Shown here piece by piece: positions 11,930 through 23,411 of a stretch of 64,000 nt of DNA. A program made the translations under genes and the position numbers. Below the pieces are notes generated by a model that searched no databases, had not been told where the DNA came from, and saw only the letters and a list, made by a program, of their open reading frames with translations. This DNA is from Cranoglanis bouderius (lineage: Eukaryota > Chordata > Actinopteri > Siluriformes > Cranoglanididae). Where the stretch lies: contig CM042562.1 in assembly GCA_023630585.1 (NCBI GenBank), forward strand, positions 11,594,184 to 11,658,183, given 5' to 3'. Position 1 is the first letter of the stretch. The number at the start of each line of letters is the position of its first letter.

Positions 11930-13359
11930 CAGTTCTGTGGAAAATTATTTGCCCCCATCCTGATTTCTTATGCTTTTGTGTATATCTCATACTAAATTGT
12001 TTCAGAAATTAAATCTAAGATAAAACAAAGGCAACCTGAGTAAACACAAAATACAGTTTTTAAATGATATTTATTGAAGCAAAAAAGTTATCCAATACCA
12101 TCTGGGCCTGTGTGAAAATGTATTTGCCCCTATAGTTACTAATTCCCAAAATCTATGAAACTGCATTCATAATGGGGTTCAGCTGGACTAGATGCAACCA
12201 GGCCTGATTACTGCAAACCCTGTTCAATCAAATCAACATTTAAATAGAACTTTTTCAACAGCATGAAGTTGGTTAAAATGTCTTACCCTGTAACACACTA
12301 TGCCAGAGTTAAAAGAAATACCAGAAATGATGAGGAAGAAGGTGACTGAAATACATCAATCTGGGAAGAGTTACAAAGCTATTTCAAAGGCTCTGAGACT
12401 CTAAAGAACCACAGTGAGAGCCATTATCTCCAACTGGAAAAAAGTCGGCACAGTAGTGAATCTTCCCAGAAGTGGCCGACTTTCCAAAATTCCTCCAAGT
12501 TCACAGCAACTACTCATCCAGGAAGTCACAAAGGAGACAAGGACAACATCAAAGGACCTACAGGCCTCTCTTGCATCAGTAAAGGTCAGTGTTCATGACT
12601 GCACTATCAGAAAGACACTGGGCAAAAATGGCTTCCATGGAAGAGTGGCAAGGTGAAAACCACTGCTAACCCAGAGGAACATTAAGAATCATCTGAATTT
12701 TGCTAAAACAGACCTTGATGATTCTCAAACTTTTTGGGAGAATGTTCTGTGGACTGATTTCCACTTTTGACTGAGTCAAAAGTGGAACTGTTTGGAAGAC
12801 AGGGTCCCATTAAATCTGGTGTAAACCAAACACAGAATTCCACAAAAAGAACATCATACCTATGGCATGGTGGTGGAAGTGTGATGGTCTGGGGATGCTT
12901 TGCTGCTTCAGGGCCTGGGCAACTTGCAATAATTGAAGGAAATGTGAATTCTGCTCTCTACCAGAAAATCCTAAAGAAGAATGTCTGGTCTTCAGTCCGA
13001 AAGTTGAAACTCAAGCGCAACTGGATTATGCAGCAAGACAATGATCCAAAGCATAGTATTAAATCCTCGTCCTAGATGTAAGTGATTTCCAGTTATTGGA
13101 AATGTTAGGTTGCAGTTATTGCTGCTAAAGGTGGCACAATCAGATTTTAAGTTTAAGGGGGCAATTAGTTTTTCACATTGGTGATAGGTGTTGGATAACT
13201 GTTGTTTGCTTCAATAAATAAATAAATAAACTGCATTGTGTGTTTACTCAGGTTGCCTTTGTTTTATGTTGTATTTCGTTTGAAGATCTAAAACTATTTA
13301 GTATGAGATATACACAAAAAATAAGAAATCAGGATGGGGGCAAATACTTCACAGCACTG
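11930..13359 (+). mobile_element. Tc1-like DNA transposon with IR/DR ends
   Basis: About 1430 bp bounded by inverted repeats of about 205 bp. The left end begins CAGTTCTGTGG and the right end finishes CACAGCACTG followed by TA (13360-13361), the expected Tc1 target. Each arm holds two transposase-binding-like direct repeats: outer TTATTTGCCCCCATC (11947) and inner GTATTTGCCCCTATAG (12120), mirrored on the right at about 13335 and 13157. This is the IR/DR layout known from Sleeping Beauty-type fish elements. The left TA is degraded. The transposase inside is broken, so the copy can only move if supplied in trans. Confidence 0.9.
12300..13075 (+). pseudogene. Tc1-like transposase, decayed
   Basis: Starts ATG at 12300 (MPELKEIPEM), followed by a paired helix-turn-helix DNA-binding region (SYKAISKALRL, then RAIISNWKKVG and GRLSKIPP). 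The catalytic region follows: the segment preceding KVELFG near 12780 should contain the first Asp, then GGGSVMVWGCFAASGPG near 12870 and the second Asp in QQDNDPKHS near 13035. Stops at 12402-12404 and 12654-12656 and at least one frameshift near 12760 break the frame. The C-terminal third with the final Glu is degraded or missing after 13075. A dead copy of the cut-and-paste enzyme. Confidence 0.85.
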
Positions 13360-13361
13360 TA

Positions 13362-14515
13362 TAATCTGGGCAGATAAAGAAATCAGCCCCAGCCTCACGT
13401 ATGAGCAACATATACTGTACAGTACATTAGACCTACAGTCATTTAGGGCATTCTTCACCTATTAGTCAGTTTGATAAGACCAAAACAGAATGAAAGACAA
13501 GCCAAAGCAAAGGACATGTAGGAAGGGGGGACTAAGAGCATACTCATAAAACTTTGGCATATTCATCTCTAGCAGATGGTCTGATGGTCTGATGGTTACG
13601 TTTCTAATAACTGGAGATCAGTCTTTCACTGTGTCTTTCAAATGTGTCTACTCAAACAAATCATACCAGGATTTGATTCATATCTGAAAGCCTAATTCTT
13701 CACTTCATACTGTCTCGTTTTATACCATTCAGAAGATCATATTAATTGACTTCAAATGTGTATTTTGCTTTTTAACTAAGGGCGTAGATCCAGACAGCGC
13801 AACACTTTCAAGCAACATCTCACAAAATATGTTTCTTCGATATTCCTGGAATTAAGTATATAAAAATTTTAAGTGCATCTCTTCTTTTCTTCTAAATTGG
13901 ATCATTGGATCACTTGACACTTGGGCCACAATTTCACTAAGAAGTTTAGGACACTTTCTCAAAGGAAGCAACTTTTGTCCCATAGTGATAGAAGTTCTTG
14001 TCACTGCTGGCAGATCAGGACAGATGCACAGCACATCGTCTTTCATTTATTTTCATGTGCAGCTTTTTTGTTTGATGTGTCTTGAGACTCAGCTGGGTCA
14101 CTGTTTTTCCCGTTTTTTGTTTCCCAAATTTTTGAAAGCATTTGAAATGGAAAGCAGTGGACCCTCAAAGAGACCTTGCATCATCATTTTGAAGCTCTAG
14201 GTTATTTGGAACAAACATGACATTTTATTAAATTATAATTAGAAGAGGACACTGTCAATGCTTTTTTTTTCACTGATGACACACATAATACAATGTAGAT
14301 ACTAATATGCACAATATAAATACTAATTTACATTAGTTTATTGCTTTCAGAAATAAAGTTACCAAAGTGTACATTTCCTTACCCCTTTAGAATGTACCAG
14401 AATCACTTACTAGGTTGACCTATCTTTTTTTTTTATTTTTTTATTAAATGTATTAATTTAAGCTACATTATTGGACCACTGACATATAATACCTTTAAAT
14501 CATTACTCTAAAAGG
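13362..14515. other. Non-coding stretch, nothing recognised
   Basis: No gene or clear repeat is seen between the Tc1-like element and the hAT-type MITE. Two frames of 64 and 71 codons near 13852-14200 lack any motif. Confidence 0.4.
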
Positions 14516-14523
14516 TACGCTAT

Positions 14524-15044
14524 CAGAGGTGGATATTTACTTGAGTACTGTACTTAAGTACACTTTTTTTGGAAACTTGTGACTTTAACTTCACTACATT
14601 TGAAAGACAAATAACATACTTTTCACTCCACTACATTTCTATCAAGGTACTCAAGTCGAAAGCCGTTACTATGTAGCAGCTTTGAAAATCAGTAGATGAT
14701 TTTTTTTCTTCTCTAAAACATGATTGGTTTTTTGCAGTTGACAGACAGCCTATCAATTATCACTCTTGTAGGGTCACGTGTCGTGAACTTCAGTGATTTC
14801 CCAGCATTTTTTGAACACTGATCAGTTGGCAAAATGGAAGAATGCGCAATGTGTGCACCCATGGCCATACTTAAAAAGTAAATTTTACTTTTGATACTTA
14901 AGTACTTTTAAAAGCAAGTACTTCTGTACTTTTACTTAAGTAGACATCTGTCTTTACAACTTTCACTTGTAATGGAGTAATATTTGACCAGTAGCATCTG
15001 TACTTTCACTCAAGTAATGGAGTTGTGTACTTTGTCCACCTCTG
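14524..15044. mobile_element. hAT-type non-autonomous element (MITE)
   Basis: Ends are inverted: CAGAGGTGG at the left and CCACCTCTG at the right, with further inverted pairing of TACTTAAGTA and ACTCAAGTA phrases. It is flanked by near-matching 8-bp sequences TACGCTAT (14516-14523) and TACACTAC (15045-15052), six of eight identical, as expected for an aged hAT 8-bp duplication. At 521 bp it has no coding capacity. The family with CAGAGGTGG ends and ACTCAAGTA repeats is common in fish genomes. Confidence 0.75.
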
Positions 15045-15224
15045 TACACTACATGCACCTCCAAGTAGAAAATACATACATAAGGTAAAAAAGATGGTCC
15101 ACTTAATGGTGCTACCTAATAACAAGGTCTAGTTTGGTACTTTTATAAGAGTGTAGCATTGCTGCTTCATAGCTCTGGCGTTGCCGTGTGACTGGTGCCC
15201 TGTAATTGGCTGCCATCCCATCTA

Positions 15225-16778
15225 CAGTCATGTGAAGAAATAAGTACAACCTATGGAAATTGTTGGCTTTTTTGACATATTTGGACAAGCAAACATTTGA
15301 TCCTCTTTGAAACAGTGCCTATTAATAAAGTTGATACACTCTATCAAATGACACAAAATTTACATTTTGCAGTTATTTTCACAATTTAAAAAAAACAAAA
15401 AAAACAAAAAAAAAACAGATCAGTCACATGGAAAAAGTAAGTACACCCCTACATTTATCACACCTTCAAATCCATAAAATTAGAATCAGGTTTTCAAGAT
15501 TGGAACCTGCTTAGGGAGTGCAGGTGGAACCTGTCTTAATTAAACCTTTCATATCTAATGTCTGGTGTTCCCTTTGTTACTGCGGTGTGTGGTGTCATCA
15601 TGCCAAGATCTAAAGAGTTCTGTAAGGCCTTCAGAAAAAAGGTTGTGGATGTCTATGAGTCTGACAAGGGATTTAAAAATATCTACAAATTATTTGAAAC
15701 ATCATTCCACTGTAAGGAAAATAATCTACAAATGATGCAGATTTCAAATGACTGCCAAGTTGTCCAGGACTGGCTGTCCCAGCAAATTCAGCCCAAGAGC
15801 AGACCGTCTGATGCAAAAAGAAGTCTCCAAGAACCCCAAAATTTCATTACAGGATCTGTTGGTGTCAAAGTGCATGCTTCTACAATCAGAAAGAGATTGC
15901 ACAAATTTGACCTGCATGGGAGACATGCCAGGAAAAAGCCTTTGCAGGACCACAGCTTGCCAATGAACATATAGGCAAAGACCAGGCCTTTTGGAATAAT
16001 GTGGTCTGGACAGATGAATCAAAGATGGCCACAGAAACAGCAGACATGTTTGGTGATGACCAAAGACAGCTTTTCAGGAGAAGCACCTCATGCCAATTGT
16101 GAAGCATTGTAGTGGAAATGTTATGGTTTGGGGTTGCTTTGCTGCCTTAGGGACTGGACAGCTTGCATTTATTGATTCCTCTATGAATTCTGCATTATAT
16201 CAAAGAGTGCATGAAGATAATGTGAGGCCATCTGTCTGAAAGTTGAAGTTGAACTGAAAGTGGACCTTTCAACAGGATAATGATCCTAAGCACACTAGCA
16301 AATCAACCAAGGAATGGCTCAAAAAGAAGAAATGGAGGGTTACGGAATAGCCTAGTCAAAGCCTGGATTTGAATCCCATTGAAATGTTTGGGGGGGGGCT
16401 TTGAAATGAGCAGTACATGCAAGAAAACCCTCAAATATCTTGCAGCTGAAAGAATATTGCATGGAAGAGTTGTCAAAAATTCCAGCAAGCCTGGTAGACA
16501 ATTATGCAAAATGCCTACAAGAAGTTATCTCTACTAAAGGGGGCAATACTAGCTTCTGAGGCAAAAGGTATACTTACTTTTTCCACAAAAGAATACCACA
16601 CCTATTGATATTTCTGTTGAATAAATGATTGAAAGAGTTAATATTCCTTGTGGTTTTGTTCAAGTATATCAACTTTATTAATAGGCACTGTTTCAAAGAT
16701 GATTAAATGTTTGCTTGTACAAATATGTCAAAAAAGCCAACAATTTCCATGGGGTGTACTTATATTTTCACATGACTT
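15225..16778 (+). mobile_element. Tc1-like DNA transposon, second family
   Basis: 1554 bp with TA on both sides (15223-15224 and 16779-16780). The ends are inverted: CAGTCATGTGAAGAAATAAG at the left and the complement of CAGTCATGTGAAAATATAAG at the right. The arms pair over roughly 115 bp (to about 15343, and from about 16664). Inner direct repeats with the phrase AAAAAGTAAGTACACCCC (15434) and its complement near 16570 give an IR/DR layout. The family differs from the elements at 11930 and 22078. Confidence 0.9.
15600..16555 (+). pseudogene. Tc1-like transposase, decayed
   Basis: The ATG at 15600 opens MPRSKEFCKAFRKKVVDVYE, followed by a helix-turn-helix-like region (GFKNIYKLFE), a GRPRK-like stretch that is now shifted out of frame, and VHASTIRKRLHKFDLHGRHARKKP (frame open to 15972). 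The catalytic half is present as nucleotide remnants: a WTDESK-like segment near 16008, a GGGNVMVWGC-like segment near 16100, and QQDNDPKHT-like near 16270. These are interrupted by several frameshifts and a poly-G run near 16390. No active enzyme can be made. Confidence 0.8.
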
Positions 16779-16856
16779 TAGGTTTTACTTCCACCTCACA
16801 CTCAGTGTTCCTGGGATAGACTCTGGGTCCACCTCAATCCTGATCAGGATAAAGTA

Positions 16857-17436
16857 GCTACTGAATGCAAAAATTAATATGTTGACCTATTCATATAGGT
16901 ATAATGAAGAAACCATCTGATACTGACAGAGGTTACCTTTGACTTTAACAAAAAACAAACAAACAAAAAAAACTGCATTAATAATTTCTACAGCTACCAG
17001 TTCATGTTCTTTCTCCAGTGTTTACAATGCAGATAATTGTAAGTCTGCTTCTGCTCATAGTGTTAAACAGCAAAGAAATAAGCCTGATTATGTAATGCGG
17101 CTAAACAGCACCTGCTTATGATAAGTTGAGCTTGGTGGTAAATAATGAGAGAGAGGATGAGAGAGAGGACAGCTTGTCTCACTGAGGCTTAATTGATTTA
17201 GATTTAATTCTCACCAGTGAACACATCTCTTAATGGATTGACTTTTAATAGCGAACTTTGCCACAGGCTGTTCCTTTATCACTTTCTGTTTCTTGTTCTT
17301 CTGCTCCTTCTTGGCAAAAAAAAAGAAATAGTTTTTATAATGGATTTTTCAGTGGAACTGAAGTGTGTGGGAAACAAAGAAAGATAATAAATCCATACCA
17401 AAACCATGCTAGACACTGCATACTGTATGTGTGTAT
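16857..17436. other. Non-coding stretch, nothing recognised
   Basis: AT-rich sequence with short frames only, ending at a TATG microsatellite. Confidence 0.4.
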
Positions 17437-17482
17437 GTATGTATGTATGTATGTATGTATGTATGTATGTATGTATGTATGT
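17428..17482. repeat. (GTAT)n microsatellite
   Basis: About 13 GTAT units, directly abutting the Tc1-derived MITE fragment on its right. Confidence 0.95.
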
Positions 17483-17486
17483 TTAC

Positions 17487-17620
17487 TATATGGCCAAAAG
17501 TTTGTGGACACCTGACCATCACACACATATGTGGTTCTTCCCCAAACTGTTGCCACAAAATTGGAAGCACACAACTGTATAGGATGTAGCATTAATATTT
17601 CCCTTCACTGGAATGAAAGG
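17487..17620 (+). mobile_element. Truncated Tc1-derived MITE (TATGGCCAAAAGT family)
   Basis: Starts TATGGCCAAAAGTTTGTGG and continues with the same phrases as the fuller copy at 41792-42292 (CCCCAAACTGTTGCCACAAA, CACACAACTGTATAGGATG, CCCTTCACTGGAA). It breaks off after about 130 bp. The right end is missing. Confidence 0.8.
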
Positions 17621-18387
17621 ATCGAACCCAAAGATGTCATCAACAACAACAACACCAACAATGTTAATATTTTTTTTCCTAAATGTTTTTTCCAATCTTC
17701 CATCTAGCACCCTTATGAATTCTTTTGGTCTCTTTAAAGATTAAAGACTCTATGTAGGACCATACTGTATATCAGAGCATTTTCTTTTCAGAAAAAGAGC
17801 TCTTAGCTAAAAGGTCAGCAGTTTTGTCATGCTGGTAAGACCTAGGAGAAAACACATCCTATCTACTGGCCATGTACTCAGCTGTGACTTAAAAAACAAA
17901 AATAAATAAAAACTTAAAATACTGCTACTTGCTCAAATATGAAAATTTATGTTCCAAAATATAGTTGTGGATAATAATGAATATCCAATCTTAATAAAAT
18001 CTAGTCAGAAGCATTTCATATACTTTTTTATTGAAATTACTGCTTGTCTTAAAAGATATTTATATTTCATGAATATGAAAGTGAATCTATAAAGCTCAGT
18101 ATACGAAGCATACTACATGGAAAAAAAGAGGTACTGTGGAAATATTGACACCTTCAAGAAGCTGTCAAAATGGCCATGCTCAATTTAAGGATTGTAAGAG
18201 TTGAGAAAGTCTGACCAGAGTAAAATGTTAGAGGAAAATAAAAACACCCTTTGATGAAGGAAAGAAAACCAACTGTACAGTTCTGTGCCTGTGAACAAAA
18301 GACAACGTTCCAGATAAAGAAAGTCCCAGAGTTAAAATAAAACAGGACAATGTCTTGGCTGCTCAAGTATTCTGCCATTGATCTGGA

Positions 18388-18424
<37 letters not shown>

Positions 18425-18425
18425 C

Positions 18426-18457
<32 letters not shown>

Positions 18458-19002
18458 GACTTGCAAATTCTTCAAGCTTAATACATAATTTTCTGTTTAA
18501 TCAGTAGGGTTGACTCCTTGCAGTCCTTGAAGTGGAGGGTACAGTGGGCAACTAGGACATAATTCTAGTAATTACATGAATGAAAGGGACATTGTAAGCT
18601 GTACACTGCCAGCATGAAGGCAACAACCCTGGTGCCCTACATGGCATTCGAACAGCAACTCGCTGGCTTGTGATGAGGAAAACTGCAGATCCTCTGGCTG
18701 TTACATCATGCTGTCCTTGGTGCTTTTACAGCAAAACCTTTGCTATGAATGGTACAGCTATAATTCTAAGTCGTGATTAAGTGTGAACAACTGCTAGATT
18801 ATGAATCATACAAATCCTTACAAATCTATTCATCTGGCATTATTACTCCACAGTTAATACAAAGGTGATCTCGGCTAATTCAAATCATTGTCACTGTAAG
18901 GAATGCTTTTTTATTTTATTTTTATTTTTTATTTTTTTCCACTATTCTGCCTGTGGGAATACCAATATTTTTAACTCTATTGAGCACTTACAGAGTGTGT
19001 TA
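17621..19002. other. Non-coding stretch with a GATA microsatellite
   Basis: No gene is seen. A (GATA)n tract lies at about 18388-18458, with one GACA unit near 18422. A T-rich run lies at 18908-18940. Confidence 0.45.
18388..18458. repeat. (GATA)n microsatellite
   Basis: About 17 GATA units with one GACA interruption. Confidence 0.95.
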
Positions 19003-19385
19003 TATAAGGAATAAAACATGACAGGGTGTGCCATTATAGGAAAATAATCAACAAGGGTGGTGAGATGCAGCCCAACCCTGAAGTGAAAAAGATTATTTTC
19101 CTATAACACGTCCAAAAATGTTTTATTCCTCTTATAACACAGCAATGTGTTAATGATTACAATGTTTTAATTAATTAAAAAATGACTATTGGTACTTTTA
19201 ACCATGTATATGTACATTTGATATTGTGGAACTAAAAAAATGCAGCCAATCATGTTACAGAGAAAATGGAAAGTCTTCTATCCTGAAGACTTTCCCATGG
19301 TGGAAAATTTACTGAAAGTACTGACGCTGGAGAATCCTTCAATAAATAAATGTCTCCTTAAAGAAGGCTTCACCATATGAACAAG
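19003..19385. mobile_element. MITE-like repeat with foldback head (copy i)
   Basis: The first ~135 bp fold back: TTATATAAGGAATAAAACA (19005) pairs with TGTTTTATTCCTCTTATAA (19119), and TATAGGAAAATAATC (19034) pairs with GATTATTTTCCTATA (19090). The ~250-bp tail (CTGAAGACTTTCCCATGGTG, CAATAAATAAATGTCTCC) recurs at 27230-27355 and 62090-62215, so head and tail belong to one repeat family. Copies with similar heads are at 24707, 42455 and 61845. Confidence 0.6.
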
Positions 19386-19449
19386 TATACAGTATGGTCA
19401 ATCTGTTAATATATGTTAATATTCTATGTGTTCTTTATTGTTTAATATT

Positions 19450-21000
19450 ATTCCACCAGAATAATGTAATGGATCAACTTTAAACATGAAAAATGAAACA
19501 GAAGCGCACGCTTGGATTCAACGCACCTTTTTAAAGGAGACGAGTTTTAAAGCGTGCCCCCATTATCTACCAGAATGTGTAGTAAATCGGATGAATCTGC
19601 AACGTTTAAAAATATTCTCCACCAGTTACAATTTATGTAACGAATTAAAAGATGTTTAACACATTTAAATGTATTCTCCAATCTATATATGGAATTAGCT
19701 CAAATGGTGTGAAATATATCTATATATCTAATCAACGCGTGTTGTGACAAGTTATAAATATACATCAGCCATGAAAGGGAATTCATGTATGTGCACATAT
19801 ACATATAGATAATTAACTACAATGGATTATAATTAATTATGACTATGTATGTGGTCTAGATCAGATTTTAGGATTAGCTGTAGTCTAGTTTGGAATTATG
19901 AACTCTAAAGAGGGAGTTTGTCCTTCTGGCCAGGAAGGAAATCTCCGTTTCCAGAGCGTGTAGCCAACGAATTTTGTTATTAAAATTAGAGCGGGTAACC
20001 GAGATCTTATGCAGAGTAATTGACTATCACGTGACCAAAACAGAGACAAATCAAGCGTGGTGATAATAGATTTTAGTAACTAGATGTAACTATGGATACA
20101 CATGACTAACTCTAAGCAAAACGTACATATGTACATCTATATACAATGAAAGAAAAGGGATAGAGAGAAAGTAATGAAATAAAAGGGAATGGTAGACAAA
20201 AACACAACTAATTAGCCTTTTTCAAAACCAGCAACGAACTTAAATCTCCTGTAAACAGGGGTACAATCTTAAACGCAGATATAGATCCATTAACTATACT
20301 TGCATGGCTTCGGTTCGAAAGTTCGCGCGAGGTCGTGTAGAGTTCGTTGGTTCGTTGTGCCGTTTGAAAATGCGTGTGCCGTGAGGCGGTTGTATCCTTT
20401 GCCCGAGAGAGAGAGATCCTGGCTTCCTCTTCCCGGGGCACGTGGCCCCGGGGGGAGAGAAACCGGAAGGAGCGTAGAAGTGAAGTTGAAGTGAAAAAGA
20501 GAGTCTGAAGAGAGTGAAGTGAGACTTCAAAGCGTGGTGTTGTTTTAAAGACAACACCAACACACACGCCTCTTTGGGCTATGGGCCAATCAGGAAGTTG
20601 GATTTGTTGGCGGGATGAACTCTCTTTGTCTGGTCTCAGACCTGGATTTGCATGTCCAGGGAGGAGCCGGTTTATACCGTATTACGTGTGAAATTAAGAA
20701 AAAGCATGAAATAATGTATCCCATTGCAATATGATATGCATAATCAATCAGGGTATCGCAAGACGATTAACGACATACCAAATTCGATGGACTTATAAAG
20801 AATATTACAAGTAAAACATGGTTACAGACATTTAAAATAATATCCTAAGTTAAAACTATCTAAAATCATTATAGTTATGTTACATAAACACACAATATAT
20901 GCAAACACGAAAACATCACACTATTTGGACATTGAATTCTTACGTATAATTACATGTTACATTGAAAAGAGATTCTCCCATTGTGTGTGCGTGTGCGTGC

Positions 21001-21070
<70 letters not shown>

Positions 21071-21220
21071 TGAAGAGGGGGGGTCGTGTCGCATTCCGAT
21101 GGCATCTGGTGAAGACCGGAGGGGGGTTACCGATAAGGATTCAAGGCTCAAAGACACAGAGAAACTTTTTGCTAAATCCAGGCTGATTCAGAAATCAGTT
21201 TGATACGTTCGGACGTTACA
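19450..21220 (-). mobile_element. Solo LTR-like element, copy b
   Basis: Same family as 628-2500, in the same orientation. The right end CGGACGTTACA (21220) is intact. The first ~25 bp at the left are missing or unrecognisable, and no 4-bp duplication can be paired (the right flank is CCAT). It contains the minus-strand CCAAT/TATA-like promoter block (about 20530-20590), the GC palindrome with CACGTG (20439-20444) and a (GT)n tract (about 21003-21069). Confidence 0.75.
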
Positions 21221-22077
21221 CCATAGAAACAATAACATATCAGAACAAGCAGATTACACTAAATCTGTAACTTGCATTTTAGCTGACACTATTATCTGAG
21301 CCATGGTGTGATGAAACAGATTTGAAAATTCATCAGTGCTGTGGTATAAAAGAATGTGAGGAAAAATTCAGGAATGTCTAATAACTACATTATAGGTTCA
21401 GATGAAAATCAGATAAGAATATCATGGGTCACAGATTATGCAAATGCCTTAAATATACCCTTGTGTGTGTGATGATTATGTATCTTACAGAGAAATGGCC
21501 CTGTAGGGGAAAAGTGTCATGTAGTGGATGTATTTTAGGCATTTAACTTGCCGGTCATTGCCAGTCATTCATCAAATGATGTGTATCATTATGTTTTTCT
21601 TTTTCCTCTCAAGAACTGGCATGATGCAGTGTTCCAATGTATTATTAAAAGATCTCTGCAGTAAGAGAAAGGTTTTAGAAGAATTGTTTTTTTTAAAAGA
21701 ATATTATCTGTATTTAACATTCTTGGCATGGTCTCACACTTCCAAATTTCTAACAATTTTCTTGAGTCATGTTGTATGAAAGGATTTGAAGTTGATGGTT
21801 GATGTTGAGCAGGGTTAGTGTTCATACATTCTATTTAAAACAAATTCCATTATACTATGCAGTATTACTATGGCTTATTTTACTATAAACCATTGGCATT
21901 GCATGTACAAATTTGTATAAACATAATAACTGTATAAACATAAACAGCTATAATAATTCAGAAAGCAGTAACTTTTCATAGCGAAACAAAGAAGTAGTAG
22001 CTATATAATTAGATATAGGGATGTGTGATAGTGATTTACTTATGTGAATAAGTGTGATAGTGATTGCCATATGTATA
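21221..22077. other. Non-coding stretch, nothing recognised
   Basis: AT-rich; frames up to 83 codons show no motif. No clear repeat was recognised. Confidence 0.4.
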
Positions 22078-23411
22078 CAGGTGCAATCAAAATTTTTCAA
22101 CCCCCATTGCAAATCAGGTTTATTGTCAAAATTTACAGACTTTCAGCTGTTTGCAATGAACAAATCAAACAAAAGCAATTGAAATAGTTCAACACAATGA
22201 ATGCTTCAAGTGGTTTCCCCAAATTCAACTGAAAATGCAACTTATGATGACTTTTCCAGTTTCAAAATTATTTAACCCCCTGAGTTATTTAACCCCTCAC
22301 AACATCACAAATATGCAAAACAGGTGTTGTCTCAAGCACACTTGATGTAACTAATCAAGGGTACGAGGTGTGCTTGAGCTGGAACACATGAAATACCTGA
22401 ACTGGCTAGGAGCAGAAAATACATGAAATACCTGGATGGGGCAGAAAAAGGAAGCTATCAATGGCTGCAACCAGATTTCTGAGAAGGCAGGTTGTGAAAA
22501 ACCCTCGAGTGACTGCAAAAGACCTGCAGCAAGACTTGGTGGCAACAGGCACTGAGGTTTCAGTGAGCACAGTATGGTGTGTATTAAACACAGAAGGTTT
22601 CCATGCCAGAACTCCAAGACGTACACCACTACTGACCCAAAAGCACAAGAAAAGTTGGATCAAAATCACATAAATAAGCCACAGATGTTTTGTGATTCTG
22701 TTTTGTGGAGCGATGAAACAAAATTGGAACTTTTCGGCATGATGGCTCAGAGGTATGTCTGGAGAAAGAAGAATGAATAAAGAACACTCTGTCCACAGTC
22801 AAGCATGCTGGTGGCTCATTAATGCTCTGGGGCTGCTTTGCATCCTCTGGCACTGGAAACCTGCAGCGTGTGGGAGGCAAGATGGATTGATTGAAGTATC
22901 AGGTAATCCTAGGAGAAAACGTTATTCTGTCTGTGAGGAAGCTGAAGCTTGGGCGTCATTGGACCTTCCAACAGGACAATGATCCCAAGCAAACCTCAAA
23001 TTCCACCAAGGCTTGGTTGCAGATGAAGTCCTGGAAGATTCTACAGGCCCAACACAATCACCTGACTTTTTTATTTGAAAAAGGTGGTTGCAGCATTCAA
23101 ACCCAAGAATATTACTGAACTGTAGGCCATTGCTCATGAGGAATGGGGTAAGATTCCTCAGAAATGCTGACAGAAACTGGTGTCTGGCTATGCATCTCAT
23201 TTGCAGCAGGTCATAACAACAAAAGGTGCTGGACAAACAAGTCTGAACCTCGGAGGCCCCACCTCTCAACTTACAGGACTTAAAGCATCTGCTTTTAATG
23301 TCTTGGTGCCAAATACCACAGCACACCTTCAAGGTCTTGGGAAGTCCATGCCTTGACAGATCAGACCTACACAATATTAGGCAGGTGGTTTTAATAATAT
23401 GATTGTTGTGT
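22078..23411 (+). mobile_element. Composite of two Tc1-like elements
   Basis: The left end after TA (22076-22077) is CAGGTGCAATCAAAATTTTT, with inner direct-repeat-like TTATTTAACCCC phrases (22267-22296). A transposase remnant follows to about 23221. At about 23222-23240 (GTGCTGGACAAACAAGT) the sequence switches to a different Tc1-like family, the one present at 36885-37857. It continues through its transposase C-terminus and a decayed right end (GCAGGTGGTTTTAATAATATG... TTGTTGTG, ending near 23411). The two ends therefore do not match each other. Confidence 0.7.
22461..23220 (+). pseudogene. Tc1-like transposase remnant
   Basis: The frame from 22461 gives FLRRQVVKNPRVTAKDLQQD and VSVSTVWCVLNTEGFHART, the second helix-turn-helix and linker of a Tc1-like transposase. 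After a frameshift near 22670 come LWSDETKLELFG (first catalytic Asp, about 22707), then a shifted GGSLMLWGCF-like block near 22810 and QQDNDPK near 22973. The N-terminal DNA-binding helix is missing or shifted, and multiple frameshifts leave it dead. The C-terminal segment belongs to another family (see 22078-23411). Confidence 0.75.

Larger units (their letters stand above)
15185..16856. repeat. Older fish LINE/SINE tail split by a Tc1-like insertion
   Basis: The left part (15185-15222, GTGCCCTGTAATTGGCTGCC) and right part (16781-16856, CAGTGTTCCTGGGATAGACT and GATCAGGATAAAG) together match a very common teleost repeat tail (GCCCTGCGATGGGCTGGC... GTGTTCCCGGGATAGGCTCC, recalled). The Tc1-like element at 15225-16778 sits between them, so this repeat is the older of the two. 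Confidence 0.6.

Noticed and set aside
18388..18458. Regular repeats as a possible CRISPR-like array
   Set aside because: They are simple GATA microsatellite units without spacers, in a vertebrate genome.
20208..20567. 119-codon minus-strand frame in LTR-like copy b, similar to 1483-1779 in copy a
   Set aside because: The similarity follows from repeat identity; the frames differ in length and reading phase between copies, and the segment is the promoter/leader region.
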